Shown here: positions 8,202 to 16,781 of the stretch, one piece after another | Layout of the letters: the number at the start of each line of letters is the position of its first letter | How positions within the stretch are numbered: position 1 is the first letter of the stretch | Source of the DNA: Acidocella sp. | GTDB lineage: Bacteria > Pseudomonadota > Alphaproteobacteria > Acetobacterales > Acetobacteraceae | Assembly: GCA_027451225.1 (NCBI GenBank) | Contig: DAIDJU010000028.1 | Location: 1 to 32,992, forward strand | DNA: 32,992 bases | Direction: 5' to 3' | Program-made: the position numbers and the translations under genes | The notes under the pieces: generated by a model | Seen by the model: the letters and a program-made list of their open reading frames with translations, nothing else | The model's database searches: none | What the model was told of the DNA's origin: nothing

Positions 8202-10429
8202 TGCGTCACGCGGTTTTCCAGCCGCAGATTCGGATCATCGCTGTTGTCCGTTGGCGTGTTCCGCAACGCGCCCGGCACCGCCGCGGCCTGCGGCAAGGCC
8301 TGCTGCATGTCCTCGGTCAGGTCCAGCGCCTGCTGCTGCGTGCGGATCACATGCGGCGTGATCAGCACCAGCAATTCCTGCTTGGTGCGGCTGTTGTTCT
8401 GCGTGCCAAACGCAGCGCCGATCCAGGGGATGTTCTTCAGCCCCGGCACGCCACTATTCTCGTGCGAATCATTATCCGAGATCAGTCCAGCGAGGCCCAC
8501 GGTCTGTCCATCCTGAATGGCCACGCGCGAGGTGACGGCGCGCTCGGTAAAGGTGGGGGAGTTGAGGCCCGTGGTGGTCACGGTAGGGGAGACGCCGCTC
8601 ACCTCCTGGTCGATATCCATGGTCACCAGCCCATCCGCGCCGACATGCGGGGTAACATGCAAGATCACGCCGGTATCGCGATAGTTAATGGAGTCGATCA
8701 CCGCCGAGTTGGATTGCGTGCTCTGCGAGGTTTCGCTGAGATAGGGCACGCTGTCGCCCACTTGCAGGCTGGCGGCTTGGCCGTCCAGCACCATCAACTC
8801 CGGCGAGGAGAGCACCCGCACCTTGGTCACCGATTGCAGCGCCGAGATGGTGAAGGCGTTATTGCCCGCGCCTGAGAGCACGAAGCCGGGGAAGGTGCTG
8901 TCCATCGCCGCCGTGGTGGCGGTGGTGAGCACGGTATTGATGTCGCCGTTCTTGAAATAATACTGCGTGCCGTATTTCAGCGCGCCGGTAAGTTCCACCT
9001 CGGCGATGGTCGCGTCGATCCGCACTTCCAACGGCATGATATCAATCTTGCTGAGCATGCCTTCAATCTGCGCGTCCTCGGTGGTGGTGGCGTAGACGAG
9101 CAGCGAGTTGTTCGGAATATCGGGGATGATGCGGATGCCCGATTGCGTGTCCCCGCTGCTGTTGCCGGTGGAGGAGAGCGGGCCAAGCAGGGCAGAGGCG
9201 CCCGAGGTGCTGGCGCTTTGCGTGGCGCTGGCGGTGGAGGATGTGCCGGTGCCGTTGCTGCTATTGGCGCTCGAGACGTCGGAGGTGCCGCTGGAACTGG
9301 TGATCTCGCTGTTCGCGCCACTGTTATTGGTGCTCGAGGACGTTCCGTTCGTGCTGCTGCTCTGTGTGCTCGGCGTGCCCGTGGCGGCTGCGCTGGGCTG
9401 GGCGGTCACGGCATCGGGCGTGAAGGCTTGTTGCAGCAGATAAGCGGCATCGTTGGCCCGGCTGTTGCGCAGGTAATAAACATGCCAGCTGCGCACGGTC
9501 TCCGTTTGCACCTGGGCGAGCACGCCGTACACGCGCGCGGCATCGTTGAGGTAGCTCTGCGCGCGGGCGATCACCAGCACGGCGCTGATGCGCGTGAGCG
9601 CCACGACGCTCACCGGGGGGGCGCCCTTGGCGGCGGTGTCGGTGTTTTTGGCCAAAGCGGCGGTGAAGGCGTCGGCGAAGTCCTTGGCGTCGCCGCCGGT
9701 TACGGGGAACAGCTCGTAGGATTGCCCGGCCAGGGAATCCACGTCGAAGGCCTGGACCAGTCCGGTGAGCGCGGCGCGGGCCGCCGGGTCGCCCTGGATG
9801 ATGAGGGCATTGCGTGACGGGTCGGCGGTGAGGGTGCCGCCTTTGGTGACGTAAGGCTGCAACATGCTGGCCAGCGGCTGAGCCGCGGCATAGCGCAGCG
9901 GCAGCACCTCGGCCCCGCCCATGGCTGGGCTGGTGGCCAGTGCCGCGCCGGACTGATCGGCGGGCATCACCCGGTACAGCCCGTTGCTCTGCACCAGTAC
10001 GGCGTTGTTCTGCGCCAGCATGGTTTGCAGTGTGGGCAGCACCTGGTCCTGGGTGAGCGGGGTGACGGTATGCAGCGTCACCGTCCCGTTCACCGTGGGG
10101 TCGATGGTGTAGTTCACATGCAGGATATTCCCCAGCACCTGGGCCACGACGGCGCGGATATCGGTGTCGGCGAAGTCGAAATTGATATCCCCGCCCTGGC
10201 CTCCGGCGATGCTGGCCACAGCGCCGTTCTGGGGGGCGTTTGCGCCATAGCTGGCGCTGGGGCGCGGCGGTGGGGGGAGGGCTGTCACCGGACCGTCGAT
10301 GCGCGAGGGCGGGGCGAGCGAGGCGGACGGCGCCAGGGAGCTGGCGGCCAGTGGCGTGGGCGCGGTTATGGGCTGGCTGGCGCAGGCGCCGAGCAGCAGG
10401 AAGGCGGGTATGGAAATATATTTACGCAT
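8198..10429 (-). CDS. gspD: Type II secretion system secretin GspD (lipoprotein)
   Basis: Outer-membrane secretin through which folded substrates leave. It is 743 aa. The N-terminus is a lipoprotein signal (LLLGACASQ, Cys16), so it may reach the outer membrane without a separate pilotin; none is encoded here. A Pro/Ala linker precedes N0 at about 81-155 (DINFDFADTDIRAVVAQVLG). N1-N3 domains span about 175-460 (LPLRYAAAQPLASMLQPYV; RSWHVYYLRNSRANDAAYLL). An extreme Ser/Thr/Asn/Gly-rich tract at about 342-428 interrupts N3. The secretin core occupies about 465-700: VLSSPELMVLDGQAA, then RVAIQDGQTVGLAGLISDN, SGVPGLKNIPWIGAAFG and TKQELLVLITPHVI. Its ATG overlaps the upstream stop (TAATG). Confidence 0.96.
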   Translation of the reverse strand: MRKYISIPAFLLLGACASQPITAPTPLAASSLAPSASLAPPSRIDGPVTALPPPPRPSASYGANAPQNGAVASIAGGQGGDINFDFADTDIRAVVAQVLGNILHVNYTIDPTVNGTVTLHTVTPLTQDQVLPTLQTMLAQNNAVLVQSNGLYRVMPADQSGAALATSPAMGGAEVLPLRYAAAQPLASMLQPYVTKGGTLTADPSRNALIIQGDPAARAALTGLVQAFDVDSLAGQSYELFPVTGGDAKDFADAFTAALAKNTDTAAKGAPPVSVVALTRISAVLVIARAQSYLNDAARVYGVLAQVQTETVRSWHVYYLRNSRANDAAYLLQQAFTPDAVTAQPSAAATGTPSTQSSSTNGTSSSTNNSGANSEITSSSGTSDVSSANSSNGTGTSSTASATQSASTSGASALLGPLSSTGNSSGDTQSGIRIIPDIPNNSLLVYATTTEDAQIEGMLSKIDIMPLEVRIDATIAEVELTGALKYGTQYYFKNGDINTVLTTATTAAMDSTFPGFVLSGAGNNAFTISALQSVTKVRVLSSPELMVLDGQAASLQVGDSVPYLSETSQSTQSNSAVIDSINYRDTGVILHVTPHVGADGLVTMDIDQEVSGVSPTVTTTGLNSPTFTERAVTSRVAIQDGQTVGLAGLISDNDSHENSGVPGLKNIPWIGAAFGTQNNSRTKQELLVLITPHVIRTQQQALDLTEDMQQALPQAAAVPGALRNTPTDNSDDPNLRLENRVTQ
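9146..9406 (-). repeat. Low-complexity Ser/Thr/Asn/Gly-rich coding tract in gspD
   Basis: This is codons 342-428 of gspD. The encoded segment is almost entirely Ser, Thr, Gly, Asn and Ala, with runs such as TQSSSTNGTSSSTNNS. It lies between the N3 sequence LLQQAFTPDA and its continuation GIRIIPDIPNNSLLVYATTT, the position where secretins carry a disordered loop of variable length. It is in frame and not a tandem DNA repeat, so it looks like an expanded linker and not an insertion. Confidence 0.75.
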
Positions 10430-10890
10430 TAGGAATTGCTACCGGTGCCCGTGGGAGCGGGGGAGGTGGTGATGAATTGCGGATGCAGGGTGAGCGGCCC
10501 GGCCGGGCCGTCCAGCCGCACGGCATCGGGCAGGATGTCGCGCACCCGGTAGCCGCCGATGCTGCCGCCCTCGCCGATGATTTGCGGCTTCTGCCCGTCG
10601 GCGGCGAAGATGGCGCTGCGCACCCCATCCGTGACGATGATGGCCGAGAGCCGGGGCAGCCCGCCATCCTCGCCGCCCTGGTCAGCCGGGCGGCGGCTGG
10701 GGTCGAAGAGCGGGCGGGCCAGCGCGGTGGCGCTCCATTGGCCGATGGCCGCGCCGGGCTGGGCGGCAGCACGGCTGACGCCGGGCGAAGGCAGGGGCAA
10801 TGGCGCAGCGCCGGGCAGCGGCAAGGCCAGCTCGGCCAGCAGCAGCATGCCCAGCAGCGCGGCGAGGGCGCTCCAGTGCCGGAGGGTCAT
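10429..10890 (-). CDS. GspC/GspN-like T2SS inner-membrane protein with HR domain only
   Basis: A 153-aa bitopic protein between gspM and gspD. It has one N-terminal membrane segment (HWSALAALLGMLLLAELALP), a Pro/Ala linker, then a small beta domain that looks like the homology region of GspC/PilP. That domain begins with RPLFDPSRRP, continues with LSAIIVTDGVRSAIFAADGQ and IIGEGGSIGGYRVRDILPDA, and ends in VRLDGPAGPLTLHPQF. In GspC this domain contacts N0 of GspD. There is no PDZ or coiled-coil domain after it, so the protein is much shorter than classical GspC (about 270-300 aa). It takes the place of GspC in this operon, since no other candidate exists. It overlaps gspM by 4 bp and gspD by 1 bp. 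The label GspN would also fit by position; the HR assignment rests on pattern similarity. Confidence 0.7.
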   Translation of the reverse strand: MTLRHWSALAALLGMLLLAELALPLPGAAPLPLPSPGVSRAAAQPGAAIGQWSATALARPLFDPSRRPADQGGEDGGLPRLSAIIVTDGVRSAIFAADGQKPQIIGEGGSIGGYRVRDILPDAVRLDGPAGPLTLHPQFITTSPAPTGTGSNS

Positions 10891-11468
10891 GTGCCGCTCC
10901 CGGCGCGGAAGCCACTGACGGTGAAATTGGCCTGCATCGGCACGGGCTGGCCAGGGGCGGGCGGGTTGCCGGGGGTGATGGCGATATCCCCCGCCACCAT
11001 GCTGGGCTGGGCCGTGTCGATGGCCTGGAGCAGCGCCACCAGCACCGGCCAGGGGGCGGTCACGCTCACCTGCATGGCGATGCGCCGCAGCGCTCCGGCG
11101 GGCTGGGCGGTGAGCAGGGCGGCGCTGTCCAGGCTGGTGCCCGCCTGGGTGGCCAGGGCTTGCAGGGCGGATTGCAGATTGGCCCCGGCGATGGCGTCCG
11201 TAGTCCCGGCGAGCAGCACGGCATCCCCCGCCGCCGCCCCGCCGGTTGCGGCCAGCTCGGCGCGCAAGGCGGGGATCTCGCGGCCAAGTGCGGCCATGTG
11301 GGCGGCTTCCTCGCGCTGCTGCGCCAGTTCGGCGGCGCGGTCCTGGTACCAGCCCAGCAGTGGGGCGAGCACCGCCAGCCAGGCCAGCAGCAGCGCCGCC
11401 GCCAGCATGCCCAGCGCCAGGGCTTGGCCGCGCCGGCCTTCCGGCAGGTTCAGCAGCGCTTCCGTCAC
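10887..11468 (-). CDS. gspM: Type II secretion system protein GspM
   Basis: Inner-membrane platform protein that pairs with GspL. It is 193 aa, with a short cytoplasmic N-terminus, one membrane segment (ALALGMLAAALLLAWLAVLA), a periplasmic coiled-coil region (YQDRAAELAQQREEAAHMAA) and a small ferredoxin-like C-terminal domain (RIAMQVSVTAPWPVLVALLQ, then AIDTAQPSMVAGDIAITPG). This matches the GspM type found alongside PilN-like GspL proteins. It overlaps both neighbours by 4 bp. Primary-sequence conservation of GspM is low, so the call rests on topology, the C-terminal pattern and operon position. Confidence 0.85.
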   Translation of the reverse strand: MTEALLNLPEGRRGQALALGMLAAALLLAWLAVLAPLLGWYQDRAAELAQQREEAAHMAALGREIPALRAELAATGGAAAGDAVLLAGTTDAIAGANLQSALQALATQAGTSLDSAALLTAQPAGALRRIAMQVSVTAPWPVLVALLQAIDTAQPSMVAGDIAITPGNPPAPGQPVPMQANFTVSGFRAGSGT

Positions 11469-12493
11469 GGCCCCACCGTGGCGTGCAGCGAGAACAGATC
11501 CGCCTTGCCATCCGCCGTGCGGGTGACGGGGGCGGTGAAGCCCGGATCATGCAGCCCCGGCACGGCGGAGAGCAGCCCGATCAGCTTTGCTGCGTTGCCG
11601 GATTGGCCGTCGATGGTGAGGTCGCCGGATTTCAGCGTGAGGTCGGCGAGCCAGGTGTCGTCGGGCAGGGCGTTGGTGAGCAGCGCCAGCACGCGCAGTG
11701 CATCGCCCCCCTGGCGCGCGGCGGCAACGGCCCCGCGCCCCGAGGCCGTGACGGCGAGCTGGTGCCGCAAGTCCATGGCGATGCGGGCCTGCGGCGTGGC
11801 GTCGGCAATGGCCTGGGCGGCGGCGCCGAGGGCGATCTGCTGGCGGATGAACGGCGCGGCGAAGCACAGGATAGCCAGAACAGCGCAGGCAAAGCGCATG
11901 TAATGCCGCCGCTCGTGGCGTTGCCGGGTGAGTTCGATGCGCCCCTCTCCGGTCTCGATGCAGCCCGGCCGCAGGTTCAACCCCGCCAGCCAAGCCAGCA
12001 GCGCCTCCACCGGGGCCTTGGGCGCAAAGGTCAGGCGCAGATTTACCCGCCCACGCGGTTTGTCCGGGCGGATTTGCGAGATGCCCCAGACCAGCTCCCC
12101 GGCGGTGAAGGGGGTGAGGCGGTCCATCTCGAAGCCCAGCACGGTTTGCAGGTCGCGTAGCGCGGCATAGGGCAGGGCGACCTCCCGGCTCAGCGCCAGT
12201 CCGCGCGGCAGGCGCAGGGCGGTGGGCAGGCGGGCGGCCTCCGGTGCTGGGGCTTGCAGCCCGTGCAGCAGGCGCTCATGCCCATCCCGGCGCAGTTTCA
12301 GGCGGCCCTGCGGTGTTTCCTCCAACTCGTCGATCTCGACGATCAGGCTCTCCTGCGCCGCCACGCGCCGGGCGAGGGAGGGGGGCAGCAGGGCGCGCAG
12401 CTGAGCCGCCCACCAAGCGAAAAGCGAGGCGAGCATCAGGGCTGAGGCCGCGTGGCCTGAGACGGATTCATGGCGGCTCGTTAAGCTGTCCAT
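11465..12493 (-). CDS. gspL: Type II secretion system protein GspL (PilN-like)
   Basis: Inner-membrane platform protein that ties the GspE ATPase to the periplasmic GspM/GspC part. It is up to 342 aa. The cytoplasmic part has the PilM/PilN-style stretch DLQTVLGFEMDRLTPFTAGE. One membrane segment follows (YMRFACAVLAILCFAAPFI), then a helical region and a C-terminal ferredoxin-like domain (LTNALPDDTWLADLTLKSGD, then LTIDGQSGNAAKLIGLLSAV). The start is unsure: ATG 12493 lacks a clear ribosome site, and the first 19 residues look unlike the rest. ATG 12436 (MLASLFAWWAAQLRALLPP) resembles the N-terminus of other GspL proteins. It overlaps gspM by 4 bp and is 27 bp downstream of gspJ, the only real gap in the operon. 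Confidence 0.88.
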   Translation of the reverse strand: MDSLTSRHESVSGHAASALMLASLFAWWAAQLRALLPPSLARRVAAQESLIVEIDELEETPQGRLKLRRDGHERLLHGLQAPAPEAARLPTALRLPRGLALSREVALPYAALRDLQTVLGFEMDRLTPFTAGELVWGISQIRPDKPRGRVNLRLTFAPKAPVEALLAWLAGLNLRPGCIETGEGRIELTRQRHERRHYMRFACAVLAILCFAAPFIRQQIALGAAAQAIADATPQARIAMDLRHQLAVTASGRGAVAAARQGGDALRVLALLTNALPDDTWLADLTLKSGDLTIDGQSGNAAKLIGLLSAVPGLHDPGFTAPVTRTADGKADLFSLHATVGP

Positions 12494-12520
12494 GCAGCCG
12501 TGAACAATGAAGCTTTGGAG

Positions 12521-13090
12521 TCATTGCCCGGTATTCACGGGAGCGGCGATCAGGTCTGGCCAGTCATGTCCGTCGGCAAAACGCAGATGGATGCGCACCA
12601 ACAGCGGCAATCCCTGGCCTGACCATTTGCTGCTCCAGGCGGGGGGCGCGCCGTCTTGCGGTGTCAGATAGCTCAGCCGCATCTCCTCCACGCCGGCCGC
12701 CAGCGTCTCCAAGGCCAAGGGCGGCGCGGGGCGGAGTGGAATCCCCGCCGCATGCGGGGTGGCGCTGAGCATCAGCGTGCCGTCCGCCCCGGGCTGGATG
12801 GCGATATCCGCCAGCCCCCGCAACCCGCCAGCCCCCTGGGGCAGACGGGTGGTAAAGGCCAGCCCGCCGATGCGCCCGGTCATGCTGCCGGGCACGGCCT
12901 GGGCGATCATGTCCCGCAGCGCCGTATCCACCGCCGCCATGTCCTGCGGTCCGGCGATATGCCGTTCGCTGCCCGACCATGCGGCGAGGCCGAAGCGCCA
13001 GCTCTGCGCCAGCCCGGCCATCACCAGCCCGAACACCACCAGCGCCACCAGCATTTCCAGCAGCGTGTAACCCGCTTCGCGCCGGGTCAT
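12521..13090 (-). CDS. gspJ: Type II secretion system minor pseudopilin GspJ
   Basis: Minor pseudopilin of the GspI-J-K tip complex. It is 189 aa, with prepilin signal MTRREAG^YTLLEMLVALVV (Gly7 before the cut, aromatic +1, Glu +5). The body fits GspJ in size and pattern: MAAVDTALRDMIAQAVPG, a beta-rich middle and SYLTPQDGAPPAWSSKW, where GspJ usually shows a W...W segment, then LLVRIHLRFADG. It overlaps gspI by 4 bp. The minor pseudopilins are told apart by length and order (H, I, J), which is canonical here. Confidence 0.9.
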   Translation of the reverse strand: MTRREAGYTLLEMLVALVVFGLVMAGLAQSWRFGLAAWSGSERHIAGPQDMAAVDTALRDMIAQAVPGSMTGRIGGLAFTTRLPQGAGGLRGLADIAIQPGADGTLMLSATPHAAGIPLRPAPPLALETLAAGVEEMRLSYLTPQDGAPPAWSSKWSGQGLPLLVRIHLRFADGHDWPDLIAAPVNTGQ

Positions 13091-13443
13091 GGGGTGGGGG
13101 CCACGCGCTGGGTGGCCAGCGTCACCGCACGGCCGCCGAAACGCTCGGTCAGGCGCACGGCGTAGAGCGTGATCTGCCCGTTGGATTGCGCGGGTGCGAT
13201 GCTCATCTCCCAGGAGAAGCCGCCGCCATCGTCCCCGCTTGTGCGGCCGGGTTGCAGCGGGGTGAGCGGCCCGAGGGCGGCGAGGCGCGATTGCGCGCGG
13301 GCCAGCGCCTCCTGATAGCGCGCGGCGGTGAGTGTCTGCGCCGAGGCGTTGAACGCCACCTGATACAGCACCAGCGAGGCCAGGGCGGCGATGACGAAGG
13401 CCACCATCACCTCCAGCAGGGTGAAGCCGGACTCAGGGTGCAT
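13087..13443 (-). CDS. gspI: Type II secretion system minor pseudopilin GspI
   Basis: Minor pseudopilin that nucleates the tip with GspJ and GspK. It is 118 aa, typical of GspI. The very short leader MHPESG is followed by ^FTLLEVMVAFVIAALASLVL with Glu at +5. The conserved RYQEALARAQSRLAALG helix after the membrane segment matches the usual GspI A-x-(Q/E)-S-(R/K)-L pattern. It overlaps gspH by 11 bp and gspJ by 4 bp. Confidence 0.9.
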   Translation of the reverse strand: MHPESGFTLLEVMVAFVIAALASLVLYQVAFNASAQTLTAARYQEALARAQSRLAALGPLTPLQPGRTSGDDGGGFSWEMSIAPAQSNGQITLYAVRLTERFGGRAVTLATQRVAPTP

Positions 13444-13813
13444 CGGTGCTCACGCGCCCGGTCAGCCAGTCGGCGCTGACGGCGATCTGCCGCTCGCCAT
13501 CGGCCAGCGTTATGCGCCCGCCGTTGGAACTGCCATCGGGCAGGAAGACGAGACCGCCGGGCGGGAATTGCGCCGTTACGCCGAGCCAGCCCGGCAGCGG
13601 CGGTTGGGTGAACGCAACCGCCTGTCCGGTAGCGATGGCGAGGCCACGGTCCTGGCGCATGGTGGCGGCGATCCGCCGCGCCGCCGCCTGGGTTTGCAGC
13701 CAGCGGTCATGCGGCGGGCCGGAGGCGGCGAGCAGCCCCAGCGCCAGCCCCATCACGGCGATGACCACCAGCATCTCCAGCAGCGTGAAGCCCGCTTCAC
13801 TGCGCGATGTCAT
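13433..13813 (-). CDS. gspH: Type II secretion system minor pseudopilin GspH
   Basis: Minor pseudopilin linking the pseudopilus tip to the GspG shaft. It is 126 aa. Prepilin signal SEAG^FTLLEMLVVIAVMGLA has Gly8 before the cut and Glu at +5. The GspH/FimT-type region AARRIAATMRQDRGLAIATG follows, then a beta-rich tail with GLVFLPDGSSNGGRITL, the conserved F-x-PDGSS-GG-i-tl element of GspH. It overlaps gspF by 17 bp and gspI by 11 bp. Confidence 0.92.
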   Translation of the reverse strand: MTSRSEAGFTLLEMLVVIAVMGLALGLLAASGPPHDRWLQTQAAARRIAATMRQDRGLAIATGQAVAFTQPPLPGWLGVTAQFPPGGLVFLPDGSSNGGRITLADGERQIAVSADWLTGRVSTDAP

Positions 13814-15008
13814 TGAGGCTCAGCATGGCCAGCAGCAGGGAGGAGACGATCCCCGCCACCGCCGCACCCATGAGGATGGTGATGGCGGGCACCAGCAGCG
13901 CCACGAGCCGTTGCAAGGCGAGGCGCGTGCGGTCCTCGTGCATGTCGGCGGCGCGCAGGGCCAGCGGGCCGAGCTGGGCGGTTTCCTCGCCCAGGCGCAG
14001 CAGATGCACGAGGCGCGGCGGGAAACACCCGGCCTGTTGCAGCGCGCGGGCCATGCCCTGGCCGGTCTTGGCGCTTTCCGCCGCCACCGCCACGGCCGCC
14101 TGCGCGGCGCGGTTGCCCAGAACGTCCTGTGTCATGGTGAGGGCGGGCAGCAGCGCCACGCCATTGGCCAGCAGCAGCCCCAGCGTACGGGCGAAGCGCG
14201 CGGCCAGAACCTCGCGCGTCAGCCCGCCGATGATGGGCAGACGCAGCACCAGCCTGTCCGCCAGCAGGCGCGGGGCAGGGCGTTGCAGTACGGCGCGCAG
14301 GCCAAAGGCCAGCGCCAGCACGGCCAGCAGGGCGTAAGGCGCGCTGGCCGAAACAGCTTGCCCGAGGGCCAGCAAAAACGCGGTGGAGGCGGGCAGGGCC
14401 ACGCCGTTCTGCGCGAAGAGCGGCACGAATTGCGGCAGCACCTGGGTGAGCAGCAAGGCGATGGAGCCGATGGCCGCCACCAGCAGGATCGCCGGGTAGA
14501 TCATGGCCGATTGCACGCTGGCGGCGAGGCTCCGCTGGCGCTCCAGCAGCCCGGCTAGACGCTCCAGCGTGGCGGCAAGCTGCCCGCCCGCCTCGCCCGC
14601 GCGCACCAGCCCGGTATAGAGGCGCGGAAAACTCTTCGGCTCGCGTTGCAGCGCGGCGGTGAGGGCGGCGCCGTCGCGCACCGAATCCCGCACCCGGCCC
14701 AGCACGGCGGCCACGCGGCGGTTGGGGGCTTCCTCGGCCATCAGCCGCAAGGCGCGGTCCAGATCCTGCCCGGCGGCCAGCAATGTCGCCAGTTCGCGCG
14801 TGGCCTCGGCCAGCTCCACCCGCCTCAGCGCGCCGCTGCCCAGTTCCAGCCGCAGCCAGGCGGGCAGGTGCCGCTCCGGGGTGATGGCGAGCACCATCGC
14901 GCCGCGTTTTTGCAGCTGTGCCGCGATGGCGGCGCGGTCGGCCCCCTCGGCGGTGCCGCGCAACGCCTCGCCGCCGCTGCCCAGGGCGCGATAGGCGAAG
15001 CGGGGCAT
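13797..15008 (-). CDS. gspF: Type II secretion system inner-membrane platform protein GspF
   Basis: Polytopic platform protein at the base of the machine. It is 403 aa with two T2SF domains (about 70-190 and 270-395) and three membrane spans. Signature stretches are FPRLYTGLVRAGEAGGQL in the first domain and FPPRLVHLLRLGEETAQLG in the second, each followed by a membrane helix (SAMIYPAILLVAAIGSIALL and LVPAITILMGAAVAGIVSSL). The start chosen is ATG 15006-15008, which overlaps the gspE stop as TGATG; a TTG three bases upstream is less likely. It overlaps gspH by 17 bp. Confidence 0.95.
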   Translation of the reverse strand: MPRFAYRALGSGGEALRGTAEGADRAAIAAQLQKRGAMVLAITPERHLPAWLRLELGSGALRRVELAEATRELATLLAAGQDLDRALRLMAEEAPNRRVAAVLGRVRDSVRDGAALTAALQREPKSFPRLYTGLVRAGEAGGQLAATLERLAGLLERQRSLAASVQSAMIYPAILLVAAIGSIALLLTQVLPQFVPLFAQNGVALPASTAFLLALGQAVSASAPYALLAVLALAFGLRAVLQRPAPRLLADRLVLRLPIIGGLTREVLAARFARTLGLLLANGVALLPALTMTQDVLGNRAAQAAVAVAAESAKTGQGMARALQQAGCFPPRLVHLLRLGEETAQLGPLALRAADMHEDRTRLALQRLVALLVPAITILMGAAVAGIVSSLLLAMLSLNDIAQ

Positions 15009-16702
15009 CAATCCTCGGCCCGCACGGCGCGCAGGATTTCCTCGATCGTCGTTTCCCCCCGCGCCACCGCCGCCATGCCGGTCTGCAACATGGTCTTCAT
15101 CCCCGCCGCCATCGCGGCACGCTCGATCGCGGCCTGATCGGCATGGGCGAAGAGCAGGCGCTCGATCTCGGCATCGGGGGTGAGAAACTCGGCGATTGCC
15201 TGGCGGCCGCGATAGCCGGTGTTGCGGCAGGCGGGGCAGCCGCGGGCGCGGAAGATGGTGGCGCAGTCGAGGTTATAGCGCTGGCGCAGATCGTCGGGCA
15301 CGAGCACTTCCTCCTTGCACTCGGTGCAGAGGCGGCGGACCAGCCGCTGCGCCAGTACGCCGCGCAGCACGGCGGCCAGCAGGTAATCCTCCAGCCCCAT
15401 GTCCCGCAGGCGGGTGATGGCGGCGGCGGCGGAGTTGGTGTGCAGGGTGGAGAGCACCAGATGCCCGGTCAGCGCCGCGCGCGCCGCGATCTCGGCGGTC
15501 TCCAGATCGCGGATCTCGCCGACCATGATCACGTTGGGGTCCAGGCGCACGATGGAGCGCAGCAGGGCCGCGAAATCCAGCCCGATTTGCGGGCGCACCT
15601 GGATCTGGTTGATGCCCGGAAGCTGGTATTCGATGGGGTCTTCCACCGTGATGATCTTGGTCTCCTCGGCGTTGAGGGAGAGCAAAGCGGTGTAGAGCGT
15701 GGTGGTCTTGCCCGAGCCGGTGGGGCCGGTGACGAGGATGATACCGTTGGGCGCCGCCAGCGCCGCCTTCAGCCGTTCGACCACCTGCGCGTCATGCCCC
15801 TGGGCGGTGTAGTCGAAGGAGACGGCGGAGCGGTCCAGCACGCGCAGCACGGCGATCTCGCCATGCAGGCTGGGCGCGGTGGCGAGGCGGAACACTACTT
15901 CCTGCCCGCGCACGGCGATGCGGATGCGCCCGTCCTGCGGCAAACGGCGTTCGGCGATGTCGAGTTTGGCGAGGATCTTCAGCCGCGAGATGATGGCCGC
16001 CGCGTGGCGGGCCGGGTGCGTCTGCGCCTCCTGCAAATCGCCATCGTAACGGTAGCGGATGCGCACGCGGTCCTCGAACGATTCTATGTGAATATCCGAG
16101 GCGGAGCTCTCCACCGCGTGCGAGATGATCTGGTTGACGAGGCGGATCACCGGGGCTTCGCTGGCGAGATCCTTCAGCCGCTCGGCATCGTCTTCGCTGG
16201 CGGGGGCGTGGCTGTCGGTCTCGGGCGGCGGCGTATCATCAGGGTACAAACGGTTTAGCGCCGCTTCCAATTCCACCGGCACGCCAACCTGCGGGCGCAC
16301 CGTCAGCCCCGTGGCCAGCCCAATGGCAGCTTGTGTGAATTCATCCAGCGGGTCGGCCAGCGCCATGCATAACGCGCCGTCAGCGGTGATGCATAGCGGC
16401 ACGGCGCGCGCGGCGCGCAGAAAGCGTGGGCGCAGGCGCGCGGGCAGCACTGGCGCGTCCGGGTAGTCCTCGGCTGCGGTGAGCGGCAGGCGCAGCAACC
16501 TGGCCCATGTTTCGGCAAGCTCGCGCTCGGGCGCCAGCCCCAATTGCACCAGCGTCTGGGTGCTGCTCAGGCCCGTCTCGCGCGCCACGGCGCGGGCGCG
16601 TTCGAGGGCGATGGTGTCGCACACGCCGCTGGCGGCAAGCAGCTCAAGCGCCGCCTCCGCCGTGGTGGGCGGGGGGATGAAATCCACGGGAAGGCTGTCC
16701 AT
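15008..16702 (-). CDS. gspE: Type II secretion system ATPase GspE
   Basis: Hexameric cytoplasmic ATPase that drives pseudopilus assembly. It is 564 aa. An N1E-type domain spans about 1-155. The core has the Asp-rich start ASDIHIESFEDRVRIRYRYD (201-220), Walker A GPTGSGKT at 326-333, an Asp box (ITVEDPIEYQ), Walker B VIMVGEIRD at 391-399 and the His box LVLSTLHTNSA. A zinc-binding insertion uses four cysteines: Cys459, Cys462, Cys489 and Cys492. All are features of GspE, not PilT retraction ATPases. It is the first gene of the minus-strand T2SS operon. Its 166-bp upstream region carries a near-consensus Pho box 36 bp before the ATG, reading in its direction. Confidence 0.97.
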   Translation of the reverse strand: MDSLPVDFIPPPTTAEAALELLAASGVCDTIALERARAVARETGLSSTQTLVQLGLAPERELAETWARLLRLPLTAAEDYPDAPVLPARLRPRFLRAARAVPLCITADGALCMALADPLDEFTQAAIGLATGLTVRPQVGVPVELEAALNRLYPDDTPPPETDSHAPASEDDAERLKDLASEAPVIRLVNQIISHAVESSASDIHIESFEDRVRIRYRYDGDLQEAQTHPARHAAAIISRLKILAKLDIAERRLPQDGRIRIAVRGQEVVFRLATAPSLHGEIAVLRVLDRSAVSFDYTAQGHDAQVVERLKAALAAPNGIILVTGPTGSGKTTTLYTALLSLNAEETKIITVEDPIEYQLPGINQIQVRPQIGLDFAALLRSIVRLDPNVIMVGEIRDLETAEIAARAALTGHLVLSTLHTNSAAAAITRLRDMGLEDYLLAAVLRGVLAQRLVRRLCTECKEEVLVPDDLRQRYNLDCATIFRARGCPACRNTGYRGRQAIAEFLTPDAEIERLLFAHADQAAIERAAMAAGMKTMLQTGMAAVARGETTIEEILRAVRAED

Positions 16703-16738
16703 GTCTGGCTATTTCGCGGTAGTGGACGTTGCGGGCAA

Positions 16739-16756
16739 GTGACAGAATAATGTCAG
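16739..16756 (-). promoter_or_regulatory. Near-consensus Pho box upstream of gspE
   Basis: On the minus strand the bases read CTGACAT TATT CTGTCAC: two 7-bp direct repeats separated by an AT-rich 4-bp spacer. This is the form of a PhoB site (CTGTCAT-N4-CTGTCA[T/C]). One half has a single mismatch; the other matches the common variant ending in C. It points toward gspE, whose ATG is 36 bp away, a plausible activator position. No strong -10 is obvious between box and ATG. The match is seen; PhoB binding is inferred. Confidence 0.6.
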
Positions 16757-16781
16757 CAACAATGATGAAGCCGTCTTGGAC

